DNA of 64,000 nt from Candidatus Onthovicinus excrementipullorum (GTDB lineage: Bacteria > Bacillota > Clostridia > Oscillospirales > Acutalibacteraceae). Below the pieces are notes generated by a model that was given only the letters and a program-made list of their open reading frames with translations, did not search any database and was not told the DNA's origin. The DNA lies in the NCBI GenBank assembly GCA_018712345.1, contig DVHG01000002.1, positions 1-64,000 on the forward strand, in the 5' to 3' direction. Below, piece after piece: positions 1-8,268 of this stretch; positions within the stretch are counted from its first letter, which is position 1; each line of letters opens with the position of its first letter. The position numbers and the translations under genes were made by a program.

Positions 1-2801
1 AGCACCTTGCTCAGGGACACCTGGACCTTCTGGCGCTGGTTGTAGAAGCTGGCTGAGGTTTCGGTGACTTCCACCTCCTGGCCTGCGTACACCAGCTCCA
101 CATTGGTGATATTCTCGCCGGTATCCACCATGCCGTGGGGGAACTGGACCTCCTTCACCTGGAATTTGCCCAGGTAGAGGGGCTGACTCTGGGCTGTGCC
201 GTCCTCGGCGGTGGTGATGGTGTCCACTACCTCGCCCGCAGAATAGCGCAGGGTGCCATCCAGGGTGTAGACGTCCTCCAGCGCCGTGATCTCAAACACC
301 GCGCCGGACAGACCGGCCACTTCATATACCGGCTGGTACACGCCCTCGCTTTCCACCACAGAGGAAAGCACCTCGCCGGTCTTGCTGACCTTGATGATTC
401 CTTTTTGGGCCATGTTGGGCTTGGTGACTTCGATCACCGTCACGCCGCCTTCCTCGCTGGAAGCGTCCTGGGTCACATCAAAGTAAACCGGGGTGCTGTC
501 CAGCACATAGCCGTAGGGGGCCTGCACCTCCACCAGAGAGTACCCGGAGCCGTATTCCAGCTTTTCAGGCGTTACCAGGTAGCCCTCGGCATTGGTGTAA
601 AACGTATCAATGGTAGTGGGGGTGGGATAAGTGAAAGTCATTTCCACCTTGCTGCCATCGGGACGGTAAATTTGGAACCCGGCTCCCGCATAGGGGATGG
701 TGACGCCGGTTTCCGCGTCCACCTTGACCACCTTGATGAAGCTGGCAAAGTTGGCGTTATTGATCAGGTAGCGGTAGGTCTGGCCATCCTGGGCAATATA
801 CACTTCAAAGTCGTCCATCAGCTCGCGGCCATCCCAGCCCTTGGTCTGATGGACGATATAGGTGCCGTAGGGCAGCTTCTTGGACTGTGCAAAGCCGTTC
901 TCATCGCAGGCGAGAACATCTCGCTCGGAGTCTTTGGCCGCATCATAACTGCCGGCAGATTTCAGATATACCTGGAACTCCGCGCCGGATTCCGGGGTTT
1001 CGATCTGGGTTTCCCCGTCGTCGGTGTGCTTGATGATGGCGATGTCGCCTTTGATAACCTGTTCCGTCACATTGTTGGCGGTGTCGTTCCGCTCAATGGT
1101 GTAAAGTTCCGGCTCCGCGCCCACATGATGAATGGTGGAGTCCAGCAGATACCCTTCGCTGGGGCTGATTTCACGAATCGTCCAGTCGGAACCGCAGACG
1201 TAATAGCCGGTGGTGAACTGGCCGTTTTCGTCCGTAGTAAAGCTGTCCACAAGGGTTTCACCCTGATACAGCCCATACACAGCGCCGGCCAGGGAGCCGT
1301 CGCCCTGGGGAGAGATGGTTTCCACATCGCTCTTGGTGACGGTGACGCGGAACTTCTTCAACACGTTGTTCACACTCTTGTGAGTGACTTTGTTCCACTC
1401 GATGGTGACAGTCTGGGAATCCGGCACCACATAACGAATGGGGGTATCCACCTCCTCCAGTACATAGCCCGTTCCGATGAGCACATTTTCAAAACGCGCA
1501 ACGCCGCTCCCATCCGTCACAGCGTACTCGTCCACCGGCTGCCCGGAGAGGGATGTGCCGTACAGATGGAAGGTCATACCTTCCACCAGCCCGTCCTCGC
1601 TGGTTTTTGTCACTTCCAAGCTGCCGCGTTTGAGGACATTGTTGAACGTAACAGTAGCAGTCTGGCCGCCGACGATGGTCACTTGCTGGCTGGCCTGGGG
1701 CTCATACTTCTCAATCGACTGTTCCGTTACGGTGTAAACGCCGGGGTTGAGATCGGAAATGTCAATCTCGCCCGCCGAATTGGTGGTCTTGGTGGCACTG
1801 TACCCATTGCCAGTAATGGTGAAGGAAATGCCTTCCACCTGGCCATCCTCGGAAGTCTTAATCAGCTTCATGCTGCCGGTCGGTGTTCCCACGTTCAGGT
1901 AGGCGGTCACACGATCTGCGCCCTCCACGCCGGTCACCACATCCTGCAGACTGGGATCGCCATAGGCAATCAGCTTGGCACTTTCGCTCACGGTGGGAAT
2001 GTTATTGCGGGTTGCTGCAATACTCACGGAACCGCTGATCGCATGGTCCACACTGATTGTCAGCGTGTTCCCGGACTTGGTAAGGACTACACTGCTGTCT
2101 GAGCTGGTGAAATCATACTCGGACAGCACCCCGTTGGTGTCCGTGAGGGTCGCGGTATATTTCCCGTCCTGGTAATCCAGGTCGATGCTCCCGCCGTTCA
2201 TAAAGCTGGGAACTGTGTTGTGCCGCTGAAGCAGGGAGACGATCTGGTCGTAAACCGCCCTGGCCCCGCTGTTGGGCTGGTTCTCACCAAAGTGCAGGGA
2301 ATAAACCTTGGTATCCACCTGCTCAAAAGAACCAGTAGAATTGCGGCAACCGGTGACAAACTCCCATACCAGGGTCTGCGTGGCAAGCCATTGCTCATCA
2401 TCATTGCCGGACAGGTTTGCCGCATTTCCTTGGCGGCCATAGAGCAAAGCCAGCCCAACCGCTTTCCTCTGGCTGTCGGAAAGGGCGTTCCAGGTTTCCG
2501 AGGAATCCTTTTTCAGAGTATTCCCGGTCTTTAGCGGAACGCCGGGTTCAATACAATAGGCCGTTTCCCCGTCCACATACATCCGGTACTTGATGTGATT
2601 CGCGCCGCCTGCGGTATTCCCATTAAAATCGGCGCTGCTGTTATAATACATCCCGTTTCCGTTAGAATCGTAGGTGCGTGTAAAAGTGATGGTTCCCACG
2701 TCCTCCGTGGCGGCAAATGCCGTGGTCCCCGTTCCCGCAAAGACGCCCAGGCACATGAGCATGGCCATGAGCAGGGACAGGGGCTTTCTCAATGCTTTCA
2801 T
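1..2801 (-). CDS. Thioester-domain, Cna-B repeat surface protein (partial, C-terminus outside window)
   Basis: Open from an ATG at 2801 to the window edge (about 933 codons, no stop). An AAGGAGG box lies 7 bases before the start. Residues 1-31 are a signal peptide ending AFA-A. The following region carries the hallmarks of a thioester adhesion domain: Cys83 in YCIEPG and a TQTLVWEF motif (Gln142), the pair expected to form the internal Cys-Gln bond. After about residue 230 come at least six repeated Cna-B/SpaA-type beta-sandwich units, recognisable by starts such as GSMKLIKTSEDG and GSLEVTKTSEDG and ends such as ASFYNQRQKVQVSLSKVL. Such proteins are covalently attached to the cell wall and bind host or neighbouring surfaces; an LPXTG anchor would be expected beyond base 1 but cannot be seen. 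The strand assignment is firm: the long plus-strand reading frame over it is a shadow. Confidence 0.88.
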   Translation of the reverse strand, partial: MKALRKPLSLLMAMLMCLGVFAGTGTTAFAATEDVGTITFTRTYDSNGNGMYYNSSADFNGNTAGGANHIKYRMYVDGETAYCIEPGVPLKTGNTLKKDSSETWNALSDSQRKAVGLALLYGRQGNAANLSGNDDEQWLATQTLVWEFVTGCRNSTGSFEQVDTKVYSLHFGENQPNSGARAVYDQIVSLLQRHNTVPSFMNGGSIDLDYQDGKYTATLTDTNGVLSEYDFTSSDSSVVLTKSGNTLTISVDHAISGSVSIAATRNNIPTVSESAKLIAYGDPSLQDVVTGVEGADRVTAYLNVGTPTGSMKLIKTSEDGQVEGISFTITGNGYSATKTTNSAGEIDISDLNPGVYTVTEQSIEKYEPQASQQVTIVGGQTATVTFNNVLKRGSLEVTKTSEDGLVEGMTFHLYGTSLSGQPVDEYAVTDGSGVARFENVLIGTGYVLEEVDTPIRYVVPDSQTVTIEWNKVTHKSVNNVLKKFRVTVTKSDVETISPQGDGSLAGAVYGLYQGETLVDSFTTDENGQFTTGYYVCGSDWTIREISPSEGYLLDSTIHHVGAEPELYTIERNDTANNVTEQVIKGDIAIIKHTDDGETQIETPESGAEFQVYLKSAGSYDAAKDSERDVLACDENGFAQSKKLPYGTYIVHQTKGWDGRELMDDFEVYIAQDGQTYRYLINNANFASFIKVVKVDAETGVTIPYAGAGFQIYRPDGSKVEMTFTYPTPTTIDTFYTNAEGYLVTPEKLEYGSGYSLVEVQAPYGYVLDSTPVYFDVTQDASSEEGGVTVIEVTKPNMAQKGIIKVSKTGEVLSSVVESEGVYQPVYEVAGLSGAVFEITALEDVYTLDGTLRYSAGEVVDTITTAEDGTAQSQPLYLGKFQVKEVQFPHGMVDTGENITNVELVYAGQEVEVTETSASFYNQRQKVQVSLSKV

Positions 2802-2825
2802 CGTATTACCTCCTTAAAATGGCCG

Positions 2826-2853
2826 CAAAAAAGCACATCGCTCTGGATGTGCT
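2826..2853 (-). terminator. Terminator-like hairpin just upstream of the surface protein RBS
   Basis: An 8-bp perfect stem (AGCACATC/GATGTGCT, loop of 6) is followed on the minus strand by six T. It lies only about 10 bases before the Shine-Dalgarno of the surface protein, so it either ends transcripts from parAB or acts as an attenuator in the leader of the surface gene. No convincing promoter was found between it and the gene. Confidence 0.6.
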
Positions 2854-3077
2854 GCCTGCGGCTGGATTTAGTTTACGTTCTAAAAAAGAGAGTTCGCCCA
2901 GCGCCTTCCGCCCATTTATCCTGCCGTTTCAACGGGGACTGTGCAAAACTTCTCAGGCCCCGGAAATATCTTCTTTTTTAGGATGTTTAGGCAGTTGGAA
3001 GGGGTGAGGTGTGGAGAGGGGGAACCGGCCAAACACACCGGGTCCGCAGAAGGGCGCACCACTCCCTTGGCAGTAGG
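2854..3077. other. Intergenic region between surface protein gene and parB
   Basis: About 220 bases without a coding frame that I trust. It must hold any separate promoter for the surface protein, but no pair of -35/-10 boxes with 16-18 spacing stands out on the minus strand. Confidence 0.4.
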
Positions 3078-4049
3078 TTATCTCTCTAAGCTGCGCTGGC
3101 GCTTTCGGTAAAATTCCAGCGCCTTCACAATGGTGTCCTCGATTTTCTGCGCGGGCGTCCCCGGCGCAAAAAACCGGCTGATTCTTTCCTTTGGAATTTT
3201 GAACTGTTCTTTTTGGTTGGGCTTTTCCTCCTTCATAATGGAGACAAGGGCGTCTTTGGCCAGCCGTTCTCCGCCGGTCTTGGCTTCGGACATCTGGCGC
3301 ATTTTGATGGCCTGGGCGTGGGAGGGGGTGCAATCCATCTCATCCATGATGGCGAACAAGTCTGCCTGTTCCTCTTTTCGCAGGTAGGACAGCTCCACCG
3401 CTGGCCGCATGGCAATTTGCAGCATTTCCGGGTCCCGGATGACGGAGTTATCCACCAGCTCCAGGATTTCCGGGATGAGGTGGGTGAGGCGGATATAGCG
3501 TTGGATTTGGGTGTTGCTATCGGGAGATTTGTCTGCCAATGCTTCTCTGGATGTTTGCCCTAACCTCTGTCCCAGTGGGACAGAGGTTAAATCTGTCCTT
3601 GTCCCAGGCTGTCGCCGTATGGCGTCCAGCTTCATTTTGTAGGCAAACGCCTTCTCCGAGGGCAGAATCTGCTCCCTTTGCAGATTGGAGTCCACCATGA
3701 TAATCGTGGCTTCATCGTCGGTGAGCTGCCGCACGATACAGGGGATTTCTTGGAGCTGCGCCAGCTCTGCCGCCTTCTTCCTGCGGTGTCCGGCCACCAT
3801 TTCATAGCCGCCCTCTGGCTTGGGGCGCACCAGGGCAGGGACCAAAACACCATACTGCTTCACGCTGTCCGCCATTTCCCGCATGGCTTCGTCCATACGG
3901 ACCTGAAACGGGTGGTTCGGGAAGTCGCTGATCTCCGCAGGCGCAAGCTGGACCACTTTTTCAAGCCTTGCCTCAACCCGTTCCGCCTCGGTGGAAAACA
4001 GGTCATCGACTGAGGGAAGATTGAAGTTTAGCCCGTTGCTTTTCGCCAT
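3078..4049 (-). CDS. ParB/RepB-like partition protein of mobile-element type
   Basis: A 323-residue protein with the ParB N-terminal nuclease-like fold: NHPFQVR near residue 45, then GYEMVAGHRRKKAAELA (the GxRR box) and NLQREQILPSEKAFAYKMKLDA. It should bind a centromere-like site and work with the ParA encoded just upstream. It differs clearly from the chromosomal ParB at 29.4 kb: the central part contains an unusual Ser/Thr/Gly-rich insert near residues 150-180. The start ATG follows GAGGTG. The reading frame overlaps the end of parA by 47 bases, so the two are surely translated as a pair. ParAB of this kind are common in Tn1549-like conjugative elements of Firmicutes, from memory of the family; no integrase is inside this window to confirm that. 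Confidence 0.85.
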   Translation of the reverse strand: MAKSNGLNFNLPSVDDLFSTEAERVEARLEKVVQLAPAEISDFPNHPFQVRMDEAMREMADSVKQYGVLVPALVRPKPEGGYEMVAGHRRKKAAELAQLQEIPCIVRQLTDDEATIIMVDSNLQREQILPSEKAFAYKMKLDAIRRQPGTRTDLTSVPLGQRLGQTSREALADKSPDSNTQIQRYIRLTHLIPEILELVDNSVIRDPEMLQIAMRPAVELSYLRKEEQADLFAIMDEMDCTPSHAQAIKMRQMSEAKTGGERLAKDALVSIMKEEKPNQKEQFKIPKERISRFFAPGTPAQKIEDTIVKALEFYRKRQRSLER

Positions 4050-4851
4050 CCGTCAGCACCTCCTTTGAAAACTCGGCGTAAGCCTGCGCCACCTTGCTTC
4101 CCTTGTCATAGGCATAGATGCTCTTGCCAGCGGCGCTGATCTCTGCGGCTTTGATGGCAACGGGAATTTCGGAACGGTAGATTTTCAATACGCTCCCGTA
4201 ACTCTGCCGCAGGGTTTCCGCCGTCTGCCTGGCCAGATTGGTGCGCCCGTCCACAAGGGTCAGCAGTACGCCGTCCACTTTGAGGGCCGGGTTGATCTGC
4301 CGTTTGACTTTGCCGATGGTTTTCATCAACTGCGTCATGCCCTTTGCTGGAAGGTAGTGAGCCTGCACCGGGATAATCACGCTGTCCGCAGCAGCCAGGG
4401 CATTGATTGTAATCATGCCCAGGGACGGCATACAGTCAATGAGAACCACATCATACTGCTTCTTGACTTCATCGACGTAGGTGCGCAACGTGAACTCCCG
4501 GCTCATGGCGTTGACCAAGCTGATTTCCAGGGCCGACAGCTCAATGTTGGCTGGCATCAGGTCCACGCCTTCGCTGTGATGCAAAATTCCTTCATCGGCG
4601 GTGAACGGCTCATCCCGGATCACCTGTTCCATGACGGTGGCCAGCGTAGTCTGCAAACTGTCCTGGTCTTGCCAGCCCAGGCAGGTGGTGAGGTCCCCCT
4701 GGGGGTCCGCGTCAATGAGCAGAACCCTTTTCCCAAGGCGGGCCAGGCCAATACCCAGGTTTACCGTTGTGGTGGTTTTGCCTGTGCCGCCTTTCTGATT
4801 GGCCAGCGCGATCACGCGGGCATCCCTGGGGCGGCTTCTTTGTTCCGGCAT
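4003..4851 (-). CDS. ParA family ATPase (mobile-element partition or segregation)
   Basis: ParA/Soj ATPase of 282 residues from the ATG at 4851. The AAGGAGG box lies 8 bases before that ATG; an ATG 21 bases upstream lies in front of the box and is less likely. Deviant Walker A KGGTGKT (Lys20, Lys25), Walker A' DADPQGD, and switch region VLIDCMPSLGMITINAL are all visible. The enzyme should dimerise with ATP, bind DNA non-specifically and move ParB-DNA complexes. It forms a tight pair with the ParB at 3.1-4.0 kb and is a second ParA beside the chromosomal one at 30.3 kb. Confidence 0.9.
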   Translation of the reverse strand: MPEQRSRPRDARVIALANQKGGTGKTTTTVNLGIGLARLGKRVLLIDADPQGDLTTCLGWQDQDSLQTTLATVMEQVIRDEPFTADEGILHHSEGVDLMPANIELSALEISLVNAMSREFTLRTYVDEVKKQYDVVLIDCMPSLGMITINALAAADSVIIPVQAHYLPAKGMTQLMKTIGKVKRQINPALKVDGVLLTLVDGRTNLARQTAETLRQSYGSVLKIYRSEIPVAIKAAEISAAGKSIYAYDKGSKVAQAYAEFSKEVLTDGEKQRAKLQSSLSR

Positions 4852-4934
4852 TTTCATGTCCTCCTTCTTCATAGATTTAGCCGCCCGTTGGCAGGACGGA
4901 CGGCTATGTATGGGGGAATCTAAAAAATGGGCAT

Positions 4935-4975
4935 GAAAAAAGCCGCTTACTCTTTATATCTAAGAATAAGCGGCT
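4935..4975 (-). terminator. Intrinsic terminator after the small basic protein gene
   Basis: Nine-base perfect stem AGCCGCTTA/TAAGCGGCT around a 17-base loop, followed on the minus strand by TTTTTT. It separates the small gene at 4998-5162 from parA. Confidence 0.75.
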
Positions 4976-4997
4976 CATCAAGCTGCAATATGTAATT

Positions 4998-5162
4998 TTA
5001 GACTTTCTTCACCGGAGCGCACATGACCTTCAGCAGAAGCTCATCCAGGCAGCCGGTGTCCCGGTTTTCCCGGAGCATGGCATTGCGCAGGTGGTTCAGG
5101 CTCTGGATCACGATGCTGTTCTCGGCGGGGGTGAGGTGTATCTTGAATTTACGTTTTTTCAT
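4998..5162 (-). CDS. Small basic protein of unknown function (54 aa)
   Basis: The frame is longer upstream, but the ATG at 5162 has a GAAGGAGG box 8 bases before it, giving a 54-residue product starting MKKRKFKIHLTPAENSIVIQ. It is rich in Lys, Arg and Leu, predicted helical after a short strand, with two Cys (CLDELLLKVMCAP). I do not recognise the family. Its position upstream of parAB and its own terminator suggest an accessory gene of the mobile element, perhaps a small DNA-binding regulator; that role is only a guess. Confidence 0.55.
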   Translation of the reverse strand: MKKRKFKIHLTPAENSIVIQSLNHLRNAMLRENRDTGCLDELLLKVMCAPVKKV

Positions 5163-5515
5163 AGGGCGTTCCTCCTTCTTGCCTCCATTGTAAAAAGAGA
5201 AAGCATCCAACGCAAATGTACCAGGTTCCATCCGGTGGAAAAGAACCACAAACGAGATAAAGTACATCTGGTTTGGTCAAATCCTGACAAATCAGGACAG
5301 CCCCGACAGAGGTAAAATGCTCGTGAAATGGGAGCCGCCGCAAAGGAGAAAATGAACCTCCAAGGGGGCTGATTTTGCTTCTCAGTTGCCCCATTTTTTA
5401 ATCATAACGGGGTCAAAAAGGGTCTGTTGCCCCATTTTTAATCAAGAAAAACAGGGTCAGAACCGTTCAAATCCTGCGAAATTTTGCCAAAGGCCATCAG
5501 ACTTTTTGCAAAGGA
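5163..5515. other. Non-coding stretch at the probable element/chromosome boundary
   Basis: No convincing gene in about 350 bases. It holds the two direct repeats described at 5385-5444. The ribosomal operon begins immediately to the right, so the junction between accessory DNA and chromosome probably lies here. No integrase and no clear att duplication can be seen. Confidence 0.5.
5385..5444. repeat. Two 19-20 bp direct repeats, 41 bp apart
   Basis: GTTGCCCCATTTTTTAATCA at 5385-5404 and the same with one T fewer at 5426-5444. Each is followed by a similar GGGTCA tail (5409-5414 and 5454-5459). The 41-bp period is close to four helical turns. Possible roles: binding sites for the neighbouring ParB, or remains of an element end. 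Confidence 0.7.
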
Positions 5516-5550
5516 AAAACCCCGGAAAACCGCATGGTTCCGGGGTTTTT
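5515..5550. terminator. Strong two-way terminator after rpsI
   Basis: Thirteen-base perfect stem AAAAACCCCGGAA/TTCCGGGGTTTTT with a 10-base loop. A- and T-runs on both sides make it usable in both directions; it ends the rplM-rpsI operon. Confidence 0.9.
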
Positions 5551-5580
5551 GAGCATTTTTGAATTGGTTTGTCGGGCCTG

Positions 5581-5979
5581 TTATCTCTTGGAGAACTGCG
5601 GCGCACGACGGGCTGCCTTGAGGCCGTACTTTTTGCGCTCCTTCATCCTCGGGTCACGGGTGAGGAACCCGGCCTTCTTGAGTGCGGTACGCAGCTCGGG
5701 ATCATACTGGAGCAGGGCACGGGCAATACCGTGGCGGATCGCACCGGCCTGGCCCGTCACACCGCCGCCGTTGACGCGGCAGACGATGTCAAACTTGCCG
5801 GCCGTCTCCGTCAGCGCGAGGGGCTGGCGAACGATGAGCTTGAGCGTCTCAAGGCCAAAGTATTCGTCAATGTCCCGGTCGTTGATGGTGATCTTACCTG
5901 TGCCGGCATACACACGGACGCGGGCGACAGACTTCTTCCTGCGGCCCGTACCGTAGTAGAAAGGATTCGTCTCGTACAT
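5581..5979 (-). CDS. rpsI: 30S ribosomal protein S9
   Basis: A 132-residue protein with the full S9 pattern: [14 protein letters not shown] at the start, [21 protein letters not shown] in the middle, and the basic tail [17 protein letters not shown], whose last residues reach the P-site tRNA in the 30S subunit. Length and both ends match the family. It follows rplM by 19 bases, the usual bacterial pair, and is closed by a strong terminator. Confidence 0.98.
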   Translation of the reverse strand: MYETNPFYYGTGRRKKSVARVRVYAGTGKITINDRDIDEYFGLETLKLIVRQPLALTETAGKFDIVCRVNGGGVTGQAGAIRHGIARALLQYDPELRTALKKAGFLTRDPRMKERKKYGLKAARRAPQFSKR

Positions 5980-5998
5980 CTGTTATACCCTCCCCTGA

Positions 5999-6427
5999 TT
6001 AAAATTTCCACTCAGTCGGTTTCTGAGCGGCCTGTTCATGTTCGGCACCTGTATATACGCGGAGCCTGGTCAGGGAGGTCCTGCCGATCGTGTTGGCCGG
6101 GAGCATCCCCTTGATCGCCTTTGTCATGACGAAGGCGGGCTTCTCACGCATGAGGGTGGAGTACTTGACCTTCTTCATGTTGCCGATATAGCCGGTGTGA
6201 TGGTAATACATCTTCTTATCCAGCTTGCCGCCGGTGAGGACGGCCTGTGCGGCATTGATGATGATGACGTGGTCGCCGCAGTCCGCATGGGGTGCAAACG
6301 TGGGCTTATGCTTGCCGCGGAGCAGCCTTGCGGCCTCAGCGGCGACGCGGCCGAGCGGCTTGCCCGCTGCGTCAATAACGTACCAGGCGCGGGTGATGTC
6401 GCCCGCCTTGGGCATATACGTTGACAT
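5999..6427 (-). CDS. rplM: 50S ribosomal protein L13
   Basis: A 142-residue L13: MSTYMPKAGDITRAWYVIDA, GRVAAEAARLLRGKHKPTFAPH, YYHHTGYIGN and GMLPANTIGR are typical. The ATG at 6427 is preceded by GAAGGAGGAAG; the frame continues upstream but without family similarity. L13 is an early-assembly protein of the large subunit. First gene of the rplM-rpsI operon, behind a good promoter 50 bases upstream. Confidence 0.98.
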   Translation of the reverse strand: MSTYMPKAGDITRAWYVIDAAGKPLGRVAAEAARLLRGKHKPTFAPHADCGDHVIIINAAQAVLTGGKLDKKMYYHHTGYIGNMKKVKYSTLMREKPAFVMTKAIKGMLPANTIGRTSLTRLRVYTGAEHEQAAQKPTEWKF

Positions 6428-6482
6428 AACTGAACTTCCTCCTTCTGTAAAATCGATCGCGTTCCAATCTGCAACAGTGTAG

Positions 6483-6511
6483 ATCATATCACATCCCCCG
6501 CAAAAAGTCAA
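6483..6511 (-). promoter_or_regulatory. Sigma-A promoter of rplM-rpsI
   Basis: On the minus strand TTGACT, 17 bases, TATGAT. Transcription would start near 6477, leaving a leader of about 50 bases, too short for a full L13 autoregulatory structure. Confidence 0.8.
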
Positions 6512-6607
6512 CGAATTTTTTTCAATTTTTTAATTTATAATTTTAAATCTCATTTATTCTAATTTTTTCTCTTTTAATCATATCAAAATCTAATGTTCCA
6601 TTTTTTC

Positions 6608-6636
6608 TTTACAAACGGGCATGAATCATCTAAAAT
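6608..6636 (+). promoter_or_regulatory. Sigma-A promoter of the TtcA-like gene
   Basis: TTTACA, 17 bases, TAAAAT, with a predicted start about 25 bases before the gene's ribosome binding site TGGGAGG. The roughly 100 bases between this and the divergent rplM promoter are very AT-rich. Confidence 0.7.
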
Positions 6637-6669
6637 AGCAGATAAAGTCAGTTTGGGAGGAACACTGCC

Positions 6670-7380
6670 ATGCAGAAACTTGCCGGCGGCATTCGCGCCG
6701 CCGTAGAAAAATATGAGATGATCGCCGAGGGGGACCGGATTGCCGTGGGGGTCTCAGGCGGAAAGGATTCCGTCGCTTTATTGGCGGGGCTGTGCGAACT
6801 TCGGCGGTATTTTCCGCATCATTTTGACCTCGTCGCCATCTCCCTGGACCCGTGCTATAATAATAAGGAAACGAATTTTAAAAAATTGCAGTCCTTTTGC
6901 GAAGAAAATCACGTGGAATACGTCATCCGCAGGACGGAGCTGGCCCGGGTCATTTTTGAGATCCGGCAGGAGAAAAATCCGTGCAGTCTCTGCTCGCGGA
7001 TGCGGCGCGGTGCGCTTGACGATCTGGCCAGGGAGCACGGCTGTAATAAGGTTGCCCTTGGCCATCATATGGATGATGCGGCGGAGACCTTCCTGATGAA
7101 CCTGTTCCGGGGCGGCAGGATCGGCTGTTTTTCCCCGGTGACGTATCTGTCCCGCAAGGATTTGACTGTGATCCGGCCATTGATTCTCATGCGAGAGCGG
7201 GAGGTCGCGGCCGCTGTTACCCGGCTGGCCCTCCCGGTGGTGAAGAGCCGCTGCCCGGTGGATGGAAATACCCAGCGGGAACGCACCAAACTGCTGATGG
7301 AACGGCTGGACACAGAATACGACGGCGTCTGTGAAAAAATAGTCGGAGCGATGATCCGGAGCGGGATCAGCGGATGGTGA
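6670..7380 (+). CDS. ttcA: TtcA-family tRNA thiolation enzyme (PP-loop ATPase)
   Basis: A 236-residue PP-loop protein. SGGKDS at residues 29-34 binds ATP; a CSLC pair (Cys105, Cys108) and a lone Cys195 in KSRCPVD match the three cysteines that hold the iron-sulfur cluster in TtcA. GHHMDDAAETFLMNLFRGGR is the typical family stretch. TtcA makes 2-thiocytidine at position 32 of some tRNAs; firmicute homologues of this length are often only annotated by similarity, so another tRNA thiolation is possible. It stands alone behind its own promoter, divergent from the ribosomal operon. RBS TTGGGAGGA 7-8 bases upstream of ATG. Confidence 0.8.
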   Translation: MQKLAGGIRAAVEKYEMIAEGDRIAVGVSGGKDSVALLAGLCELRRYFPHHFDLVAISLDPCYNNKETNFKKLQSFCEENHVEYVIRRTELARVIFEIRQEKNPCSLCSRMRRGALDDLAREHGCNKVALGHHMDDAAETFLMNLFRGGRIGCFSPVTYLSRKDLTVIRPLILMREREVAAAVTRLALPVVKSRCPVDGNTQRERTKLLMERLDTEYDGVCEKIVGAMIRSGISGW

Positions 7381-7673
7381 GGAATTCGGAAAATCTTAAA
7401 GGAATTTTATGTTTTTGAGTTCAAGGCTGAAAGTAGACGGTCATTATTAATATTTCTGCAATTATTACGGGCTTGCCGGATCATTGCGTGAAACTCTTTC
7501 CATAATCAAAGGCTTTCAATTTGAGAAAACAGATTCAAAATATATCACCATATCATGTTTACTATAAAAAACCAGAAATTCGGTATATTTTGCAAAACAT
7601 ACTGGATTTTTCATAAAAAATATGTTATTCTGAGGATAGATTTCTGATATTTATCATGAAAGGTGAGATTTAT
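7381..7673. other. AT-rich intergenic stretch before the zinc-ribbon genes
   Basis: Nearly 300 bases, clearly richer in A and T than the flanks, without a gene. No clean promoter pair; it must nevertheless carry the promoter of the zinc-ribbon gene at 7674. Confidence 0.4.
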
Positions 7674-8156
7674 ATGGCAACTTGTAAAAATTGTGGTGCA
7701 CAGCTGCCCGAAGATGATTCCATACGCTTCTGTGCAAACTGCGGCGCTCCTCTGGAGCCCGACGCTGTACCGCCCACGGCGGGAGAGGTACCGCCGTCCC
7801 CAACACCGGGCAACGGCCAAATGCCGCCTCCGCCCGCCGGCGCTCCCCAGCAGAATCCGTATGGCGCCTATCCGCCGCCCACCCCTCCGATGTATCAACA
7901 GCCGCCGCAGGCCAACCCGGATGACAAGGGCGGATGCCTGTGGGGCGGCCTCTGCTTCCTGTTCCCCATCGTGGGCCTGATCCTGTATCTGGTGTGGCGA
8001 CAGGATAAGCCGATCACCGCACGCGCCTGTGGCATCGGCGCGCTGGTAAGCGTGATTCTCGAGGTTGTTTTGTTTATTATTATTTTTATTATCAGCTTTG
8101 CTTTGCAAATGTCCGTGTTTGATCAGTTCAGTACATTACTCTCGATGATGCTTTAA
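7674..8156 (+). CDS. Zinc-ribbon membrane protein, paralogue 1
   Basis: The ATG at 7674 follows AAAGGTGAG by 8 bases and starts the product at MATCKNCGAQLPEDD; 160 residues. N-terminus: zinc ribbon with two CxxC pairs (CKNC, CANC). Then a Pro/Gln-rich linker of about 55 residues, a conserved block GGCLWGGLCFLFPIVGLILYLVWRQDKP with one membrane helix, and a second hydrophobic helix near the C-terminus. Function unknown; this architecture is common in Clostridia. The gene 112 bases downstream is a paralogue with a short linker. Confidence 0.85.
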   Translation: MATCKNCGAQLPEDDSIRFCANCGAPLEPDAVPPTAGEVPPSPTPGNGQMPPPPAGAPQQNPYGAYPPPTPPMYQQPPQANPDDKGGCLWGGLCFLFPIVGLILYLVWRQDKPITARACGIGALVSVILEVVLFIIIFIISFALQMSVFDQFSTLLSMML

Positions 8157-8268
8157 ATTAATTTTATCGTCAGGCGTATCCGGATACAGCCCACTGTACT
8201 TTTTAAGCTCTGTTGCAGGGAATAAAAGATCAGAACAATTTTTAACCGAGAAAAGGAAGTGCTTTTCA

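Noticed and set aside
135..2102. 655-codon open frame on the plus strand
   Set aside because: Its sequence is not protein-like. The minus strand encodes a clear signal peptide, thioester and Cna-B repeats over the same bases.
6428..6482. L13 autoregulatory leader
   Set aside because: The promoter leaves only about 50 bases and no stable structure was found.
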